Source: UBA10908 sp964608965 (lineage in GTDB: Bacteria > Bacillota > Clostridia > Peptostreptococcales > Anaerovoracaceae). From it: a stretch of DNA of 64,000 nt. The notes beneath the pieces are model-generated. The model made no database searches and had not been told where the DNA came from. It saw only the letters and a program-made list of their open reading frames with translations. Shown piece after piece: positions 32,827-41,070 of this stretch (within the stretch, counting starts at the first letter, position 1; the number at the start of each line of letters is the position of its first letter). The stretch lies in contig CAZSPZ010000004.1 of NCBI GenBank assembly GCA_964608965.1, positions 40,424-104,423 of the forward strand, in the 5' to 3' direction. The position numbers and the translations under genes were made by a program.

Positions 32827-33479
32827 GGCAGAGGGTTGTTAAAGGAAAAGAAGGAATCATGCTTCTTTGTCAGAACTGGATTGTCAGGGAACCCCAAACA
32901 CGTAAAGGCAGCTGGGCGGAATCCTTTAAAAGACGAGGCGACATCTTTCTTGAATTAGGCAGCGGCAAAGGACAATTTATCACAAGGCTTGCCGCCGAAG
33001 AACCGGCGCACAATTTTATTGCCGCAGAAGGCGGAGAAAATATTGTTATCAGAACGCTGGAGAAAGCCCAGGCGGCTTCTTTGGAGAACCTTCTGGTCAT
33101 CCCCGAATACATTACAGATCCGGAGCTGGTGTTCGAAGAAGACGAACTTTCAGGTATTTATGTGAATTTCTGCGATCCGTGGCCAAAGGAACGGCATGCC
33201 CGGCGCAGGTTGATACACAGGGAACTATTAAGAAAATATCAACACATAACAAAAGCAGGGTCGATGCTGGCCTTTAAAACGGACAACGAGGCTCTTTTTC
33301 AATTTTCGCTGGAACAATTTCGAGCGACAGAGCTGGACATTGTCGAGTTTTCGATGGATTTGCATCATTCAAAATATGCGTCAGGCAATATTTCCACAGA
33401 GTACGAAGATAAATTTGCCGCCATGGGAAAACCTATATTCTATGCGCTGGTGTCATTAGGGGATAATAAAAAGGGGTAG
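32823..33479 (+). CDS. trmB: tRNA (guanine-N7)-methyltransferase
   Basis: A 218-residue SAM-dependent enzyme that makes m7G46 in tRNA. The SAM loop is FLELGSGKGQFI and the catalytic region NFCDPWPKERHARRRL. Start: GTG at 32823 is chosen because its product VRQR aligns with the usual MRLR start and AAGGAG lies 10 nt before; it overlaps the queT stop (GTGA). Placing a tRNA-modification gene directly after a queuosine-precursor transporter is suggestive but may be chance. Confidence 0.9.
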   Translation: MRQRVVKGKEGIMLLCQNWIVREPQTRKGSWAESFKRRGDIFLELGSGKGQFITRLAAEEPAHNFIAAEGGENIVIRTLEKAQAASLENLLVIPEYITDPELVFEEDELSGIYVNFCDPWPKERHARRRLIHRELLRKYQHITKAGSMLAFKTDNEALFQFSLEQFRATELDIVEFSMDLHHSKYASGNISTEYEDKFAAMGKPIFYALVSLGDNKKG

Positions 33480-33485
33480 GGGTCA

Positions 33486-34310
33486 ATGGAATTTGTCGAA
33501 TGGTTAAAAGTAGTAATAATAGGTATCGTGGAAGGTGTCACCGAATGGCTGCCAATCAGCAGTACCGGCCATATGATACTGGTTAACGAGTTTATACAGC
33601 TGGATGTTACGCAAGACTATTGGGAAATGTTTCGTGTCGTCATCCAACTCGGCGCTATTCTGGCTGTGGTTGTGATGTTCTGGGGGAAGATATTCCCTTT
33701 CTCTTTTAAAAAGGGCGAATCATTTATAAAAAAAGATATATTTACCCTGTGGTTTAAAATTATTGTGGCTGTCATTCCCGCTGCTGTGGTGGGCATTCCG
33801 TTGGACGATTGGATGGATGCGCACTTATATAATTATTGGGTTGTATCCGTTGCGTTGATTTTATACGGTGTTTGGTTCATCTTTCTGGAAAGAAACAGCA
33901 ACGACAGAGAGTTTGCAATCACACAGGTATCTCAAATATCTTATAAAGCCGCATTTGGCATCGGTCTCTTTCAAGTTCTTTCGTTAATACCCGGCACTTC
34001 GCGCTCCGGTTCGACCATCATCGGCGGTATGATTCTTGGTATGTCCCGGACAGTTGCCGCAGAATTCACATTCTATATGGCCATCCCTGTCATGTTTGGT
34101 GCAAGTTTGATTAAAGTGCTGAAGTTCGGTTTTGATTTTTCACAAAATCAAGCGGTCATATTAATTGTCGGGATGTTGACGGCGTTTCTTGTCTCTGTTG
34201 CAACGATAAGATTCTTGATGAATTATGTTAAAACACATGATTTCAAAATATTCGGTTACTATCGCATAGTGCTTGGAATAACGGTGCTGGCGTATTTCTT
34301 TTTAAGATAG
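33486..34310 (+). CDS. uppP: Undecaprenyl-diphosphatase
   Basis: A 274-residue membrane phosphatase (BacA/UppP) that recycles the undecaprenyl carrier for cell-wall synthesis and can give bacitracin resistance. Motifs are EGVTEWLPISSTGHM and IPGTSRSGSTIIGGM, both with catalytic residues. About eight membrane helices. It is the last gene of the ECF-trmB run, and a terminator-like hairpin follows 26 nt after its stop. Confidence 0.95.
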   Translation: MEFVEWLKVVIIGIVEGVTEWLPISSTGHMILVNEFIQLDVTQDYWEMFRVVIQLGAILAVVVMFWGKIFPFSFKKGESFIKKDIFTLWFKIIVAVIPAAVVGIPLDDWMDAHLYNYWVVSVALILYGVWFIFLERNSNDREFAITQVSQISYKAAFGIGLFQVLSLIPGTSRSGSTIIGGMILGMSRTVAAEFTFYMAIPVMFGASLIKVLKFGFDFSQNQAVILIVGMLTAFLVSVATIRFLMNYVKTHDFKIFGYYRIVLGITVLAYFFLR

Positions 34311-34336
34311 AAATCTATACACCCATGTGATAAGAT

Positions 34337-34367
34337 AAAGTCGGGTAGTAATTCGCCCGACTTTTTT
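34337..34367 (+). terminator. Terminator between uppP and the GAPDH gene
   Basis: A perfect 9-bp stem (34337-34345 with 34356-34364) and a run of six T residues. Only 32 nt separate it from the GAPDH ATG, too short for a full promoter after it. Confidence 0.75.
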
Positions 34368-34399
34368 CAATAGATCAAGGAGTATGCGGGGAGGATGAA

Positions 34400-35422
34400 A
34401 TGACAGTTAAAGTAGGTATCAATGGTTTCGGTCGTATCGGTCGTGTAACATTCCGTGCGGCGCTGGAGCAGCATAAAGCCGTAGAAGTGAGAGGAATCAA
34501 TTTACGGGATGCGGATCTGGATTATATGATATACATGATGCGCTATGATACGATATACGGAAGATTTCGCGGAACATTGGAAAGATACACGAAAGGGATT
34601 ATCGTTGACGGTGTAAAAATTCCCGTCTACAGCGAATCCGATGCGGAGAACATTCCTTGGGCTGATTGCGGCGCTGAATATATCGTAGATACTACCGGTG
34701 CTTATGTTACGACGGAAAAATCGATGCAGCATATTCGGGCCGGCGCAAAAAAAGTCATTATTTCGGCTCCGTCCAAGGATATTGTAACGCCCACGTTCGT
34801 CTATGGCGTCAATCACGAAAACTATACAAAGGACATGGATATTGTCTCCAACGCTTCCTGTACAACAAACTGCCTTGCTCCGTTATGCAAGGTGCTTCAG
34901 GATAATTACGGAATCGAAATGGGCCTTATGTCCACAATACATGCCGCCACTGCGAAGCAGAAAGTCGTAGATGCCCGATCCTTAAAAGACTGGCGCACCG
35001 GCCGTGCAGTGTTTGGAAACGTCATTCCCTCGACCACCGGCGCAGCCAAAGCCGTTGGGCTTGTCATTCCTGAACTTCAAGGGAAAATGACAGGCATATC
35101 CTACAGAGTCCCCACTTCGGATGTATCGGTCATCGATCTGAATGTTCTGTTGGAAAAACCCGCCAGCTATGCGAATATATGCGCTCAAATGAAGGAAGCT
35201 TCCGAAACCACGATGAACGGGGTATTGGACTACGTGGACGACGAGGTGGTATCATCGGATTTTATCGGAGACTCCCATGCTTCGATATTCGATGCAAGAG
35301 AGGGAATTGCTCTGAATGACAAGTTCTTTAAGTTCATCGCCTTTTATGACAATGAATGGGGTTATTCCAGCAACATGCTTCGAATGGTAGCCTATATGAA
35401 TCAAGTCGATAACATAAAGTAA
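34400..35422 (+). CDS. gap: Glyceraldehyde-3-phosphate dehydrogenase, type I
   Basis: A 340-residue glycolytic enzyme. The NAD loop is GINGFGRIGR (residues 6-15). The catalytic Cys 154 lies in SNASCTTNCLAP. The segment INLRDADLDYMIYMMRYD replaces the more common INDLTDxxxLAYLLKYD and gives one extra residue after strand 2, a variant also known from eukaryote-like and clostridial forms. The ATG has GGGGAGGA before it. It ends 20 nt before a convergent gene overlaps it. Confidence 0.97.
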   Translation: MTVKVGINGFGRIGRVTFRAALEQHKAVEVRGINLRDADLDYMIYMMRYDTIYGRFRGTLERYTKGIIVDGVKIPVYSESDAENIPWADCGAEYIVDTTGAYVTTEKSMQHIRAGAKKVIISAPSKDIVTPTFVYGVNHENYTKDMDIVSNASCTTNCLAPLCKVLQDNYGIEMGLMSTIHAATAKQKVVDARSLKDWRTGRAVFGNVIPSTTGAAKAVGLVIPELQGKMTGISYRVPTSDVSVIDLNVLLEKPASYANICAQMKEASETTMNGVLDYVDDEVVSSDFIGDSHASIFDAREGIALNDKFFKFIAFYDNEWGYSSNMLRMVAYMNQVDNIK

Positions 35423-36060
35423 AGGCAAGCGACAGAAATAAAAGGACCGAGCGCAATTCGGTCCTTTTTTGTTACTTTTTTTAAAAGCAATAATACGAGA
35501 GAGATGAGTCCGGAAGCCATAAAGGCAATGCAGGAAATCAGATATAAGCCGTGCAGCCCAAAGCAAAAGCCCATGATACAAAGGAATTTTATATCACCCA
35601 TGCCAAACATCGGAGTATTTTTTGTTTCCCGACAAAGCAAAACTGCCGCCGCATAGAGCAGTGCCGGAACCGCCGCCCCAAGCAATCTTTCGCCGACAGA
35701 ACACGAAAGCCAAAAACCAGCGAGTGCAACAACAATCATCCATTGATCTTGCAAAATATGAAACTTTATGTCCGAAACGGAAAGCTGAACAAGTGAAAAA
35801 GCGACAAAGAGCTGTGGAAAGGGAATCGCTGCTGTCTTAGAAAAATATACTTCAGCGGAAATATATAGCAGAAACAGTAACGAGAAAACCGGTACAAAGA
35901 GATCGGGTCGGAGCTTTCTTTTTTCGTGTCGATCATCGGGAAGTTGTCCATACTCGCAGACCCATTTCAATGGACCTCTGTTCCATAAATAAACCGACAA
36001 TAGGCCCAAAACAGTCGAAATTAGCAATGTTGCGATAAAAAAAGAACAGGAAATAAGCAT
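35401..36060 (-). CDS. A24 family prepilin peptidase-like protein
   Basis: A 219-residue membrane protein with about six helices. The two catalytic Asp motifs are SVSDIKFHILQD and GMGDIKFL, and the C-terminal ALGPFISVA matches the family's GPFLA segment. The N-terminal Cys-rich methylase domain of full TppA/PilD is absent, as in small A24 proteins. No pilin genes are in the window. Its last 22 nt overlap the 3' end of the GAPDH gene, and the shared terminator hairpin lies within its codons. The ATG has AAAGGAGTG before it. Confidence 0.8.
   Translation of the reverse strand: MLISCSFFIATLLISTVLGLLSVYLWNRGPLKWVCEYGQLPDDRHEKRKLRPDLFVPVFSLLFLLYISAEVYFSKTAAIPFPQLFVAFSLVQLSVSDIKFHILQDQWMIVVALAGFWLSCSVGERLLGAAVPALLYAAAVLLCRETKNTPMFGMGDIKFLCIMGFCFGLHGLYLISCIAFMASGLISLVLLLLKKVTKKDRIALGPFISVACLYFMLST
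35441..35470. terminator. Terminator of the GAPDH gene, inside the convergent A24 peptidase codons
   Basis: A perfect 10-bp stem (35441-35450 with 35458-35467) and a T-run to 35470. Read on the minus strand the same bases encode the KKDRIALGPF part of the peptidase. Confidence 0.75.
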
Positions 36061-36086
36061 AGCACTCCTTTTCCCGTTCCTGTTTT

Positions 36087-36114
36087 ATTATAACAAATTG
36101 GCAAATTATGTCAA
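36087..36114 (-). promoter_or_regulatory. Consensus sigma-A promoter for the A24 peptidase gene
   Basis: On the minus strand TTGACA (36109-36114), a 16-bp spacer and TATAAT (36087-36092); both hexamers are perfect. It lies between the aldolase gene and the peptidase, so the peptidase is transcribed on its own. Confidence 0.75.
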
Positions 36115-36146
36115 GTCCTTGTTGGCAAGGCTTATGATTGCGCCTC

Positions 36147-37076
36147 TTACATCTGCCCGCTGGAATTTAAAACGTTCTTAATTTTATGCTGCACCATGCG
36201 TTGAATCGCTTCTCTTGCAGGTCCTAAATATTTTCTTGGATCGAAATCTTCGGGGTGCTCGGCCAGATAGCGGCGCACTTCTGCAGTCATCGCAAGGCGA
36301 AGATCCGTATCGATGTTTACTTTGCAGATTCCGTGCTTTGTCGCTTCCAAAATCATTGCTTCGGGCACGCCTTGTGCTCCCGGGATGCTTCCTCCGAAAT
36401 CATTGCATCGAGCGACAAACTCCGGAAGAACGGTCGATGCACCGTGCAGAACAAGGGGAACATGAGGGATAAGTTTATGGATTGCCTCCAAACGAACGAA
36501 ATCAAGATAAGGCTCGCCTTTGAACTTGTAAGCGCCGTGACTTGTCCCGATGGCAATGGCCAAGGAGTCAACTCCGGTTTTATCTGCAAATTCGGCCGCT
36601 TCTTCCGGATCGGTAAACTTTGCCGATCGATCGTCCACGTTTACGTTGTCTTCTATCCCTGCCAGCTTTCCCAGCTCAGCTTCCACAACAACGCCTTTGG
36701 CATGGGCATATTCCACCACTTGCTTTGTGATTGCGATGTTTTCTTTAAAGTCATATTTTGATCCGTCGATCATCACGGAGGTAAACCCGTCGTCCACACA
36801 CTTTTTGCATATGTCGAAATCTTCGCCGTGATCCAGATGCAGACAGATATCCAAGCCGGTGTCTATAATGGCTGCTTCCACCAATTTCAGCAAGTAAGCC
36901 GGTTTCGCATATTTGCGCGCACCTGCCGAAACCTGCAGAATAAGCGGCGATTTTTCCAATAACGCTGCATCTACAATTCCTTGAATAATTTCCATGTTGT
37001 TCACGTTGAAAGCGCCTACCGCGTAATCGCTGTGGAGTGCTTTTGCGAACATCGCTTTTGTCGTTACCAATGCCAT
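36147..37076 (-). CDS. fba: Fructose-bisphosphate aldolase, class II
   Basis: A 309-residue zinc aldolase of glycolysis. Zinc ligands are in HLDHGEDF, AIGTSHGAYKF and VLHGAST, with the substrate segment VELGKLAGIEDN-like region present. It lies 17 nt after a small YceG-like gene on the same strand and close to the GAPDH gene, another glycolytic enzyme. The ATG follows AAGGAGG. Length is normal. Confidence 0.96.
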   Translation of the reverse strand: MALVTTKAMFAKALHSDYAVGAFNVNNMEIIQGIVDAALLEKSPLILQVSAGARKYAKPAYLLKLVEAAIIDTGLDICLHLDHGEDFDICKKCVDDGFTSVMIDGSKYDFKENIAITKQVVEYAHAKGVVVEAELGKLAGIEDNVNVDDRSAKFTDPEEAAEFADKTGVDSLAIAIGTSHGAYKFKGEPYLDFVRLEAIHKLIPHVPLVLHGASTVLPEFVARCNDFGGSIPGAQGVPEAMILEATKHGICKVNIDTDLRLAMTAEVRRYLAEHPEDFDPRKYLGPAREAIQRMVQHKIKNVLNSSGQM

Positions 37077-37093
37077 CGGATCCTCCTTGTTGA

Positions 37094-37618
37094 CTATCTG
37101 GTGAGTATATCTACAATATCACCGACAGTAGAGCCGGCGGGAATTTTAAATGTTCCTGCCATTAGGCCCGTCTCGGCATTCTGCTCGGAAATTTCAGTCA
37201 TAAAAGCTTCGGTAGATTCAATCAGTTTTTCTTCTAACAGCAACTGTGCGATTTTACTGCCGGTAACACCGGCAGGTACGGTAAAGGATACTTCTTTGCT
37301 TGTGGTAAATTCACCTGTTTGTACAGGCTCTTCTTCCTCCTCCGGTATAGGCGGAGTTGTTTCGCCCTCGCTGTCGGCAGGATCCGTCGTGATATCTTCG
37401 GGATTTTCATTCATGTCGTCGACCTCTTCCAAAGACAGATCCAAATCCCCCACATCGACGTCGTCCGTCGCATTCCCTGCGATCTGTTGTGCGAGATATT
37501 CGGGATAAGCCATGATGTCGCTGATGCGCCAGAATATAATTGCCCCTGCAAGAACGACTATCATTACCGCTACAAACACGTCGTTGTAGTCGTAAATCAA
37601 ATCTTTAAATCTCTTCAT
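37094..37618 (-). CDS. Small membrane protein with YceG/MltG-like C-terminal domain
   Basis: A 174-residue protein. Residues 14-32 are a membrane segment; an acidic, Asp/Glu-rich linker (about 47-95) follows. The C-terminal part SFTVPAGVTGSKIAQLLLEEKLIES and FKIPAGSTVGDIVDILT matches the LysM-like N-terminal part of MltG (YceG) lytic transglycosylases, but the catalytic Glu domain is missing. It may bind peptidoglycan. It is the first gene of an operon with fba. Confidence 0.65.
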   Translation of the reverse strand: MKRFKDLIYDYNDVFVAVMIVVLAGAIIFWRISDIMAYPEYLAQQIAGNATDDVDVGDLDLSLEEVDDMNENPEDITTDPADSEGETTPPIPEEEEEPVQTGEFTTSKEVSFTVPAGVTGSKIAQLLLEEKLIESTEAFMTEISEQNAETGLMAGTFKIPAGSTVGDIVDILTR

Positions 37619-37655
37619 TTTTACGCCCCTTTTTTATTCCCCCCGAGTAATAACA

Positions 37656-37683
37656 ACTGTAACTACAATTTAACACAAATCAA
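37656..37683 (-). promoter_or_regulatory. Promoter for the YceG-like/fba operon
   Basis: On the minus strand TTGATT (37678-37683), a 16-bp spacer and TACAGT (37656-37661). The match is moderate. Confidence 0.45.
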
Positions 37684-37714
37684 GGAGGGTTTCCACTTGT
37701 ATCTATTAAAAATA

Positions 37715-37723
37715 TGGTATAAT
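37715..37723 (+). promoter_or_regulatory. Extended -10 promoter of the pseudouridine synthase gene
   Basis: TGG-TATAAT (37715-37723) is an extended -10 element. The start of transcription is expected near 37730, only 3 nt before the ATG, which would give a leaderless mRNA. No good -35 is at the normal distance. Confidence 0.55.
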
Positions 37724-37732
37724 CGTTAGGCT

Positions 37733-38728
37733 ATGATTGAAATAAAAGTGACAGAAAACGAAAGCAGACAGCGGCTTGACCGATTTTTAAAAAAATATTT
37801 GGCAAAAGCGCCGCTCTCTCTGATCTATAAAATGATCCGCAAGGATATTAAACTCAACGGCCACCGGGCAAAGGAAGATACCATGCTGGTGACGGGGGAT
37901 GTTATTAACGTGTATTTAAGCGAGGAAGAAGTCGCTTCTTTATCGGAAAAGCAGACTCGAGTCGCTGCAAAACGTCAGTTTACGATATGTTATGAAGATG
38001 AAAACCTGATTGTGGTCAACAAACCTTTCGGTCTTTTAGTTCATGGGGATTCCGTAGAAAAAAAAGATACCTTAGCGAATCAAGTGGTGGATTATCTGAT
38101 TGAACAAGGCAGTTATTCTCCCAGAAACGAGCGTACATTTACACCTTCGCCGGTGCATCGCCTGGATCGAAACACGACAGGCTTAGTTGTTTTCGGTAAA
38201 AACAGTCAGGCATTACGAGTCCTTTCCTCCATGCTTAAAGAGGGCGGGGGCGTTAAAAAATTCTATTACACGATTGTATTCGGACAGCTTACCGAAACGC
38301 TGCACCTGAAAGGGAAATTATATAAGGACGAAGGACAAAACAAGTCCACCGTATTGCCTCAAACCTCTTCCAAGGGGAAGTACATCGAAACAATCGCCAG
38401 ACCCTTGGCGGCTCAAAACGGATATACCGTCGTAGAAGTGGAACTTGTCACCGGGCGCAGTCATCAGATCAGGGCGCACCTCCAGTCGGCGGGATACCCT
38501 CTGATCGGAGATACAAAATACGGGAAAGGCTCTGTAAATTCTACATTGCGCAAGCGAATAGATCTTTCCACGCAGTTGCTGCACGCCGGCCGTCTGGAAA
38601 TATGCGATGCCCCTTCCCCGTTAGATTACTTAAACAGAACACAGATAAAAGCGCCTCTTCCGCAATCATGGAAAGACATAGAAGAAAAATTGTTTGGTAA
38701 GGAGATTCTGCCCCATGGGATTAAGTGA
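37733..38728 (+). CDS. RluA-family pseudouridine synthase (RluC/D-like)
   Basis: A 331-residue enzyme that makes pseudouridine in rRNA, probably 23S. Residues 10-60 are an S4 RNA-binding domain (RLDRFLKKYLAKAPLSLIY). The catalytic Asp is in VHRLDRNTTGLVVFG and the later motif is TGRSHQIRAHL. The start is set by the S4 strand MIEIKVTENESRQRLD; there is no proper ribosome-binding site before it, only AGG 2 nt away. It overlaps the lepB gene by 14 nt. Confidence 0.92.
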   Translation: MIEIKVTENESRQRLDRFLKKYLAKAPLSLIYKMIRKDIKLNGHRAKEDTMLVTGDVINVYLSEEEVASLSEKQTRVAAKRQFTICYEDENLIVVNKPFGLLVHGDSVEKKDTLANQVVDYLIEQGSYSPRNERTFTPSPVHRLDRNTTGLVVFGKNSQALRVLSSMLKEGGGVKKFYYTIVFGQLTETLHLKGKLYKDEGQNKSTVLPQTSSKGKYIETIARPLAAQNGYTVVEVELVTGRSHQIRAHLQSAGYPLIGDTKYGKGSVNSTLRKRIDLSTQLLHAGRLEICDAPSPLDYLNRTQIKAPLPQSWKDIEEKLFGKEILPHGIK

Positions 38729-39248
38729 AAATGTGAAAGAATGGATTAAAGATATACTCGTTGCGGTTCTCATAAGTATTGTTATTCTGCAATTCATTAA
38801 ACCTACTATTGTCAGAGAACACTCGATGGAAGATACGCTCAAAGAAAACGACTATATATTCGTCAGCCGTCAAGCTTACAACCTTTTCGGGGAACCTGAG
38901 CAAGGCGACATCATCGTTTTCAAAAGTGAGCTTCAAACTGAAGCCGGAGAAGATAAATTATTGGTAAAGCGGATTGTGGCAATACCCGGAGACACGATTT
39001 CCATAAATGACGGTCAGGTTATTTTAAACGGAGAACCGTTGGAAGAAATGTATACAAAGGATGGATATACCGCATCAGAAATGGAAGAACTGACCGTTCC
39101 GGACGGATTTTTATTTGCCATGGGCGATAATCGTCAAAACAGTATGGACAGCCGTGACAGCAGAATCGGAATGGTTCCTGTCGATTCTGTGATAGGAAAA
39201 GCTTTCTTCCGCCTGTATCCTTTTTCAAAATTCGGTGGCTTGTACTAA
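38715..39248 (+). CDS. lepB: Signal peptidase I
   Basis: A 177-residue membrane peptidase that removes signal peptides from exported proteins. A single N-terminal membrane segment (residues 12-29) is followed by the nucleophile Ser 37 in REHSMEDTL and the general base Lys 85 in LLVKRIVAIPGD. The late motif MGDNRQNSMDSRDSR is standard. ATG 38715 has AAGGAG 10 nt before it. It is followed by smpB after 1 nt. Confidence 0.95.
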   Translation: MGLSENVKEWIKDILVAVLISIVILQFIKPTIVREHSMEDTLKENDYIFVSRQAYNLFGEPEQGDIIVFKSELQTEAGEDKLLVKRIVAIPGDTISINDGQVILNGEPLEEMYTKDGYTASEMEELTVPDGFLFAMGDNRQNSMDSRDSRIGMVPVDSVIGKAFFRLYPFSKFGGLY

Positions 39249-39249
39249 A

Positions 39250-39717
39250 ATGAGTATTCTTAAACTGCTGGCAAACAACAAAAAAGCAAGGCATGACTAC
39301 TTCCTGGAACAAATATTCGAGGCCGGTTTAGTGTTGACCGGAACTGAAATAAAATCCGTCAGAAACGGAGGCGTAAACCTTCGTGACTCCTTTGCCAGAA
39401 TAGACGGAGGCGAAGTATGGGTGCACAACATGCATATCAGCCCTTACGAAAAAGGAAATCGCTATAATACCGAGCCGTTGCGCCCCAAAAAACTGCTTTT
39501 GAACAAACAGGAAATAAGAAAATTGCTGGCCGAGACCACACAAAACGGACTGACACTTATTCCGGTTCAAGTGTACATGAACCACAAAGGATTGGTAAAA
39601 ATGGAGCTTGCGGTGGCGCGGGGAAAGAAAACTTACGATAAGAGAGCCGATATTGCTAAAAGGGATGCGAGCAGAGATATGGATCGCGTTATGAAGAGCA
39701 AAGTGCGTATGGATTAA
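39250..39717 (+). CDS. smpB: SsrA-binding protein SmpB
   Basis: A 155-residue partner of tmRNA in trans-translation. It starts MSILKLLANNKKARHDYFLEQ and has GLVLTGTEIKSVRNGGVNLRD in two parts, with the C-terminal basic tail DRVMKSKVRMD reduced to KRDASRDMDRV form. The ATG at 39250 is chosen over GTG 39235 by family alignment. The tmRNA gene is 820 bp downstream, with one opposing gene between. Confidence 0.96.
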   Translation: MSILKLLANNKKARHDYFLEQIFEAGLVLTGTEIKSVRNGGVNLRDSFARIDGGEVWVHNMHISPYEKGNRYNTEPLRPKKLLLNKQEIRKLLAETTQNGLTLIPVQVYMNHKGLVKMELAVARGKKTYDKRADIAKRDASRDMDRVMKSKVRMD

Positions 39718-39741
39718 AAAAGAGGACGTAAGTCCTCTTTT
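39718..39741 (+). terminator. Terminator of the rluA-lepB-smpB operon
   Basis: A perfect 10-bp stem, AAAAGAGGAC (39718-39727) with GTCCTCTTTT (39732-39741), and a GTAA loop starting right after the smpB stop. The T-run is inside the stem end. Confidence 0.75.
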
Positions 39742-39753
39742 GACGTTATATGG

Positions 39754-39843
39754 CTTGTACCGATTTATAAGTTTGTACCGATTTATAAGCTTGCGCCGAT
39801 TGGTAAGCTTTGGCCGATTTATAAACTTGCGCCGATGGCTTTT
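39754..39843. repeat. Five 18-bp tandem repeats over the 3' end of a flavoprotein gene
   Basis: Units start at 39754, 39772, 39790, 39808 and 39826. Their shared core is CCGAT. Units one and two differ at one base; unit five is only partly kept. On the minus strand each unit reads as six codons of the type IGASL-stop. The first unit in gene order is the real end of the flavoprotein gene at 39819; the others fill the gap up to the smpB terminator. Confidence 0.8.
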
Positions 39844-40358
39844 GCTTCAGCTATCGCTTTTTCGTTGTCTTTAGCCTTGTTTTCAAAAGGATCCGCAGCC
39901 ACTAAGAAATATTTGAAATTTGTGCCCATGTACTTGGACATTGCCGTAAATCCCTGTATCGCAAGAGTATAGCACAAGTTTTCTATTTGTTCTTCTCCTG
40001 TCATGACCAGGTGCATCGTCTTTCCCTTGAACTTTTCGAATGGTGGCGGATAACTCCGGTCAAGGACTGCTTTCAGCGGTGCGCTCACCCACCAATAATA
40101 AACCGGGGTAGACATAAAGATATAATCAGCGTCTTCTATTGCCTTGGCCACGATCGGATAGTCATCTTTTATAATGCATGCTTTTTGTTTGTTGGTCCAG
40201 CATGCGCGGCATCCTGTGCATGGCTTGATTTGAAGCGGAACCACATCCAGCCTATTGACTGTGTGCCCGTTTTTTTCTGCTTCCTTTAAAATCGTTTCCA
40301 GCAGAAAAGTAGAGTTGCTTTTGGGTCTGGGGCTGGAAAACATCGCCAGTATTTTCAT
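39819..40358 (-). CDS. NADPH-dependent FMN reductase/iron-sulfur flavoprotein family
   Basis: A 179-residue flavodoxin-fold protein. The N terminus MKILAMFSSPRPKSNSTFLLE is the FMN phosphate loop of the family, and the compact CTGCRACWTNKQKACII motif gives Cys ligands for a [4Fe-4S] cluster as in Isf proteins of anaerobes. STPVYYWWVSAPLKAVLDR binds the flavin. The ATG at 40358 has AAGGAGGTTC; earlier in-frame codons overlap the tmRNA gene. It ends IGASL, a sequence repeated behind the stop. Confidence 0.85.
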   Translation of the reverse strand: MKILAMFSSPRPKSNSTFLLETILKEAEKNGHTVNRLDVVPLQIKPCTGCRACWTNKQKACIIKDDYPIVAKAIEDADYIFMSTPVYYWWVSAPLKAVLDRSYPPPFEKFKGKTMHLVMTGEEQIENLCYTLAIQGFTAMSKYMGTNFKYFLVAADPFENKAKDNEKAIAEAKAIGASL

Positions 40359-40429
40359 ACGAACCTCCTTAATAATTTTATATTCTTTATTATGATAGCA
40401 CAAATAATGCAGTTGTAACATGGATGTAA

Positions 40430-40457
40430 TTGTATTTTTCACAAAATGTGATACTAT
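40430..40457 (+). promoter_or_regulatory. Promoter of the tmRNA gene
   Basis: TTGTAT (40430-40435), a 16-bp spacer and TACTAT (40452-40457). Transcription would begin near 40464, giving about 74 nt of 5' precursor with a GTAC..GGGCGG/CGCCGC..GTAC hairpin before the mature end. Confidence 0.55.
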
Positions 40458-40537
40458 AGTCGTGTACGGGCGGAAAGTCGCCGCTTTGTACGAATGATAT
40501 CCGGGTGCATACCGGTCGGAGGGCTTTCCATCATCAT

Positions 40538-40898
40538 GGGGGCGTAAAGGTTTCGACGGGGGTGTGGAAGTCGGGTAAGCGAGCCGCAGTTGGTTCAGAC
40601 TGCGTAAAAAAGGACCCGTTAAAAAGAAACGCAAAAACAAACAATAATTACGCACTCGCTGCTTAACTAGCAGCCGCGTCGTCGGCCGGAGTTTACCCGT
40701 AGGTTCCGTAACCGGCGTCGACTATACGGGAAAACTCTGCGCGAGCTCCTAGTAACGCAGGGGACTAAATAGGATAGCCGGTACCTGAGCCTGCTTTTGG
40801 GCGCTGGTCGAAGCGAAACATCAAATCAAAAGCTGCGCTCGGAGAAAGCCTTATGGAAATGCTTTCGGACGTGGGTTCGATTCCCACCGCCTTCACCA
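40538..40898 (+). ncRNA. ssrA: Transfer-messenger RNA (tmRNA)
   Basis: A one-piece tmRNA of 361 nt that rescues stalled ribosomes together with SmpB. The 5' end GGGGGCGTAAAGGTTTCGAC pairs with the 3' end CGCCTTC before the encoded A-CCA, and GTTCGATTC forms the T arm. The tag reading frame is 40631-40666: resume codon GCA, then AKTNNYALAA and TAA. The YALAA end is the usual protease signal. Pseudoknot-rich sequence lies on both sides of the tag. Confidence 0.96.
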
Positions 40899-41070
40899 GA
40901 AATGTCAGGTGCTTTGTTTATTGATAAAATGCCTGAAGCCGCGTATCAAAAGGTTGTGTTTATGCGGTTAAGGTTTCTGCGACATACTCTATGTCGAACT
41001 ATGGGCAAAATCGGGATTGGAGAATGTGAGAACATATTTGCGACTGTTCTCTCCAACATGGCTAAATGCA

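Noticed and set aside
27735..35467. Two near-identical terminators (AAAGGACCGG and AAAGGACCGA) as a mobile repeat family
   Set aside because: Both are ordinary bidirectional terminators; two copies are too few to call a repeat family.
39819..40655. Longer flavoprotein start giving 278 residues
   Set aside because: The extra codons cross the tmRNA gene and its promoter; the ATG at 40358 has an ideal ribosome-binding site.
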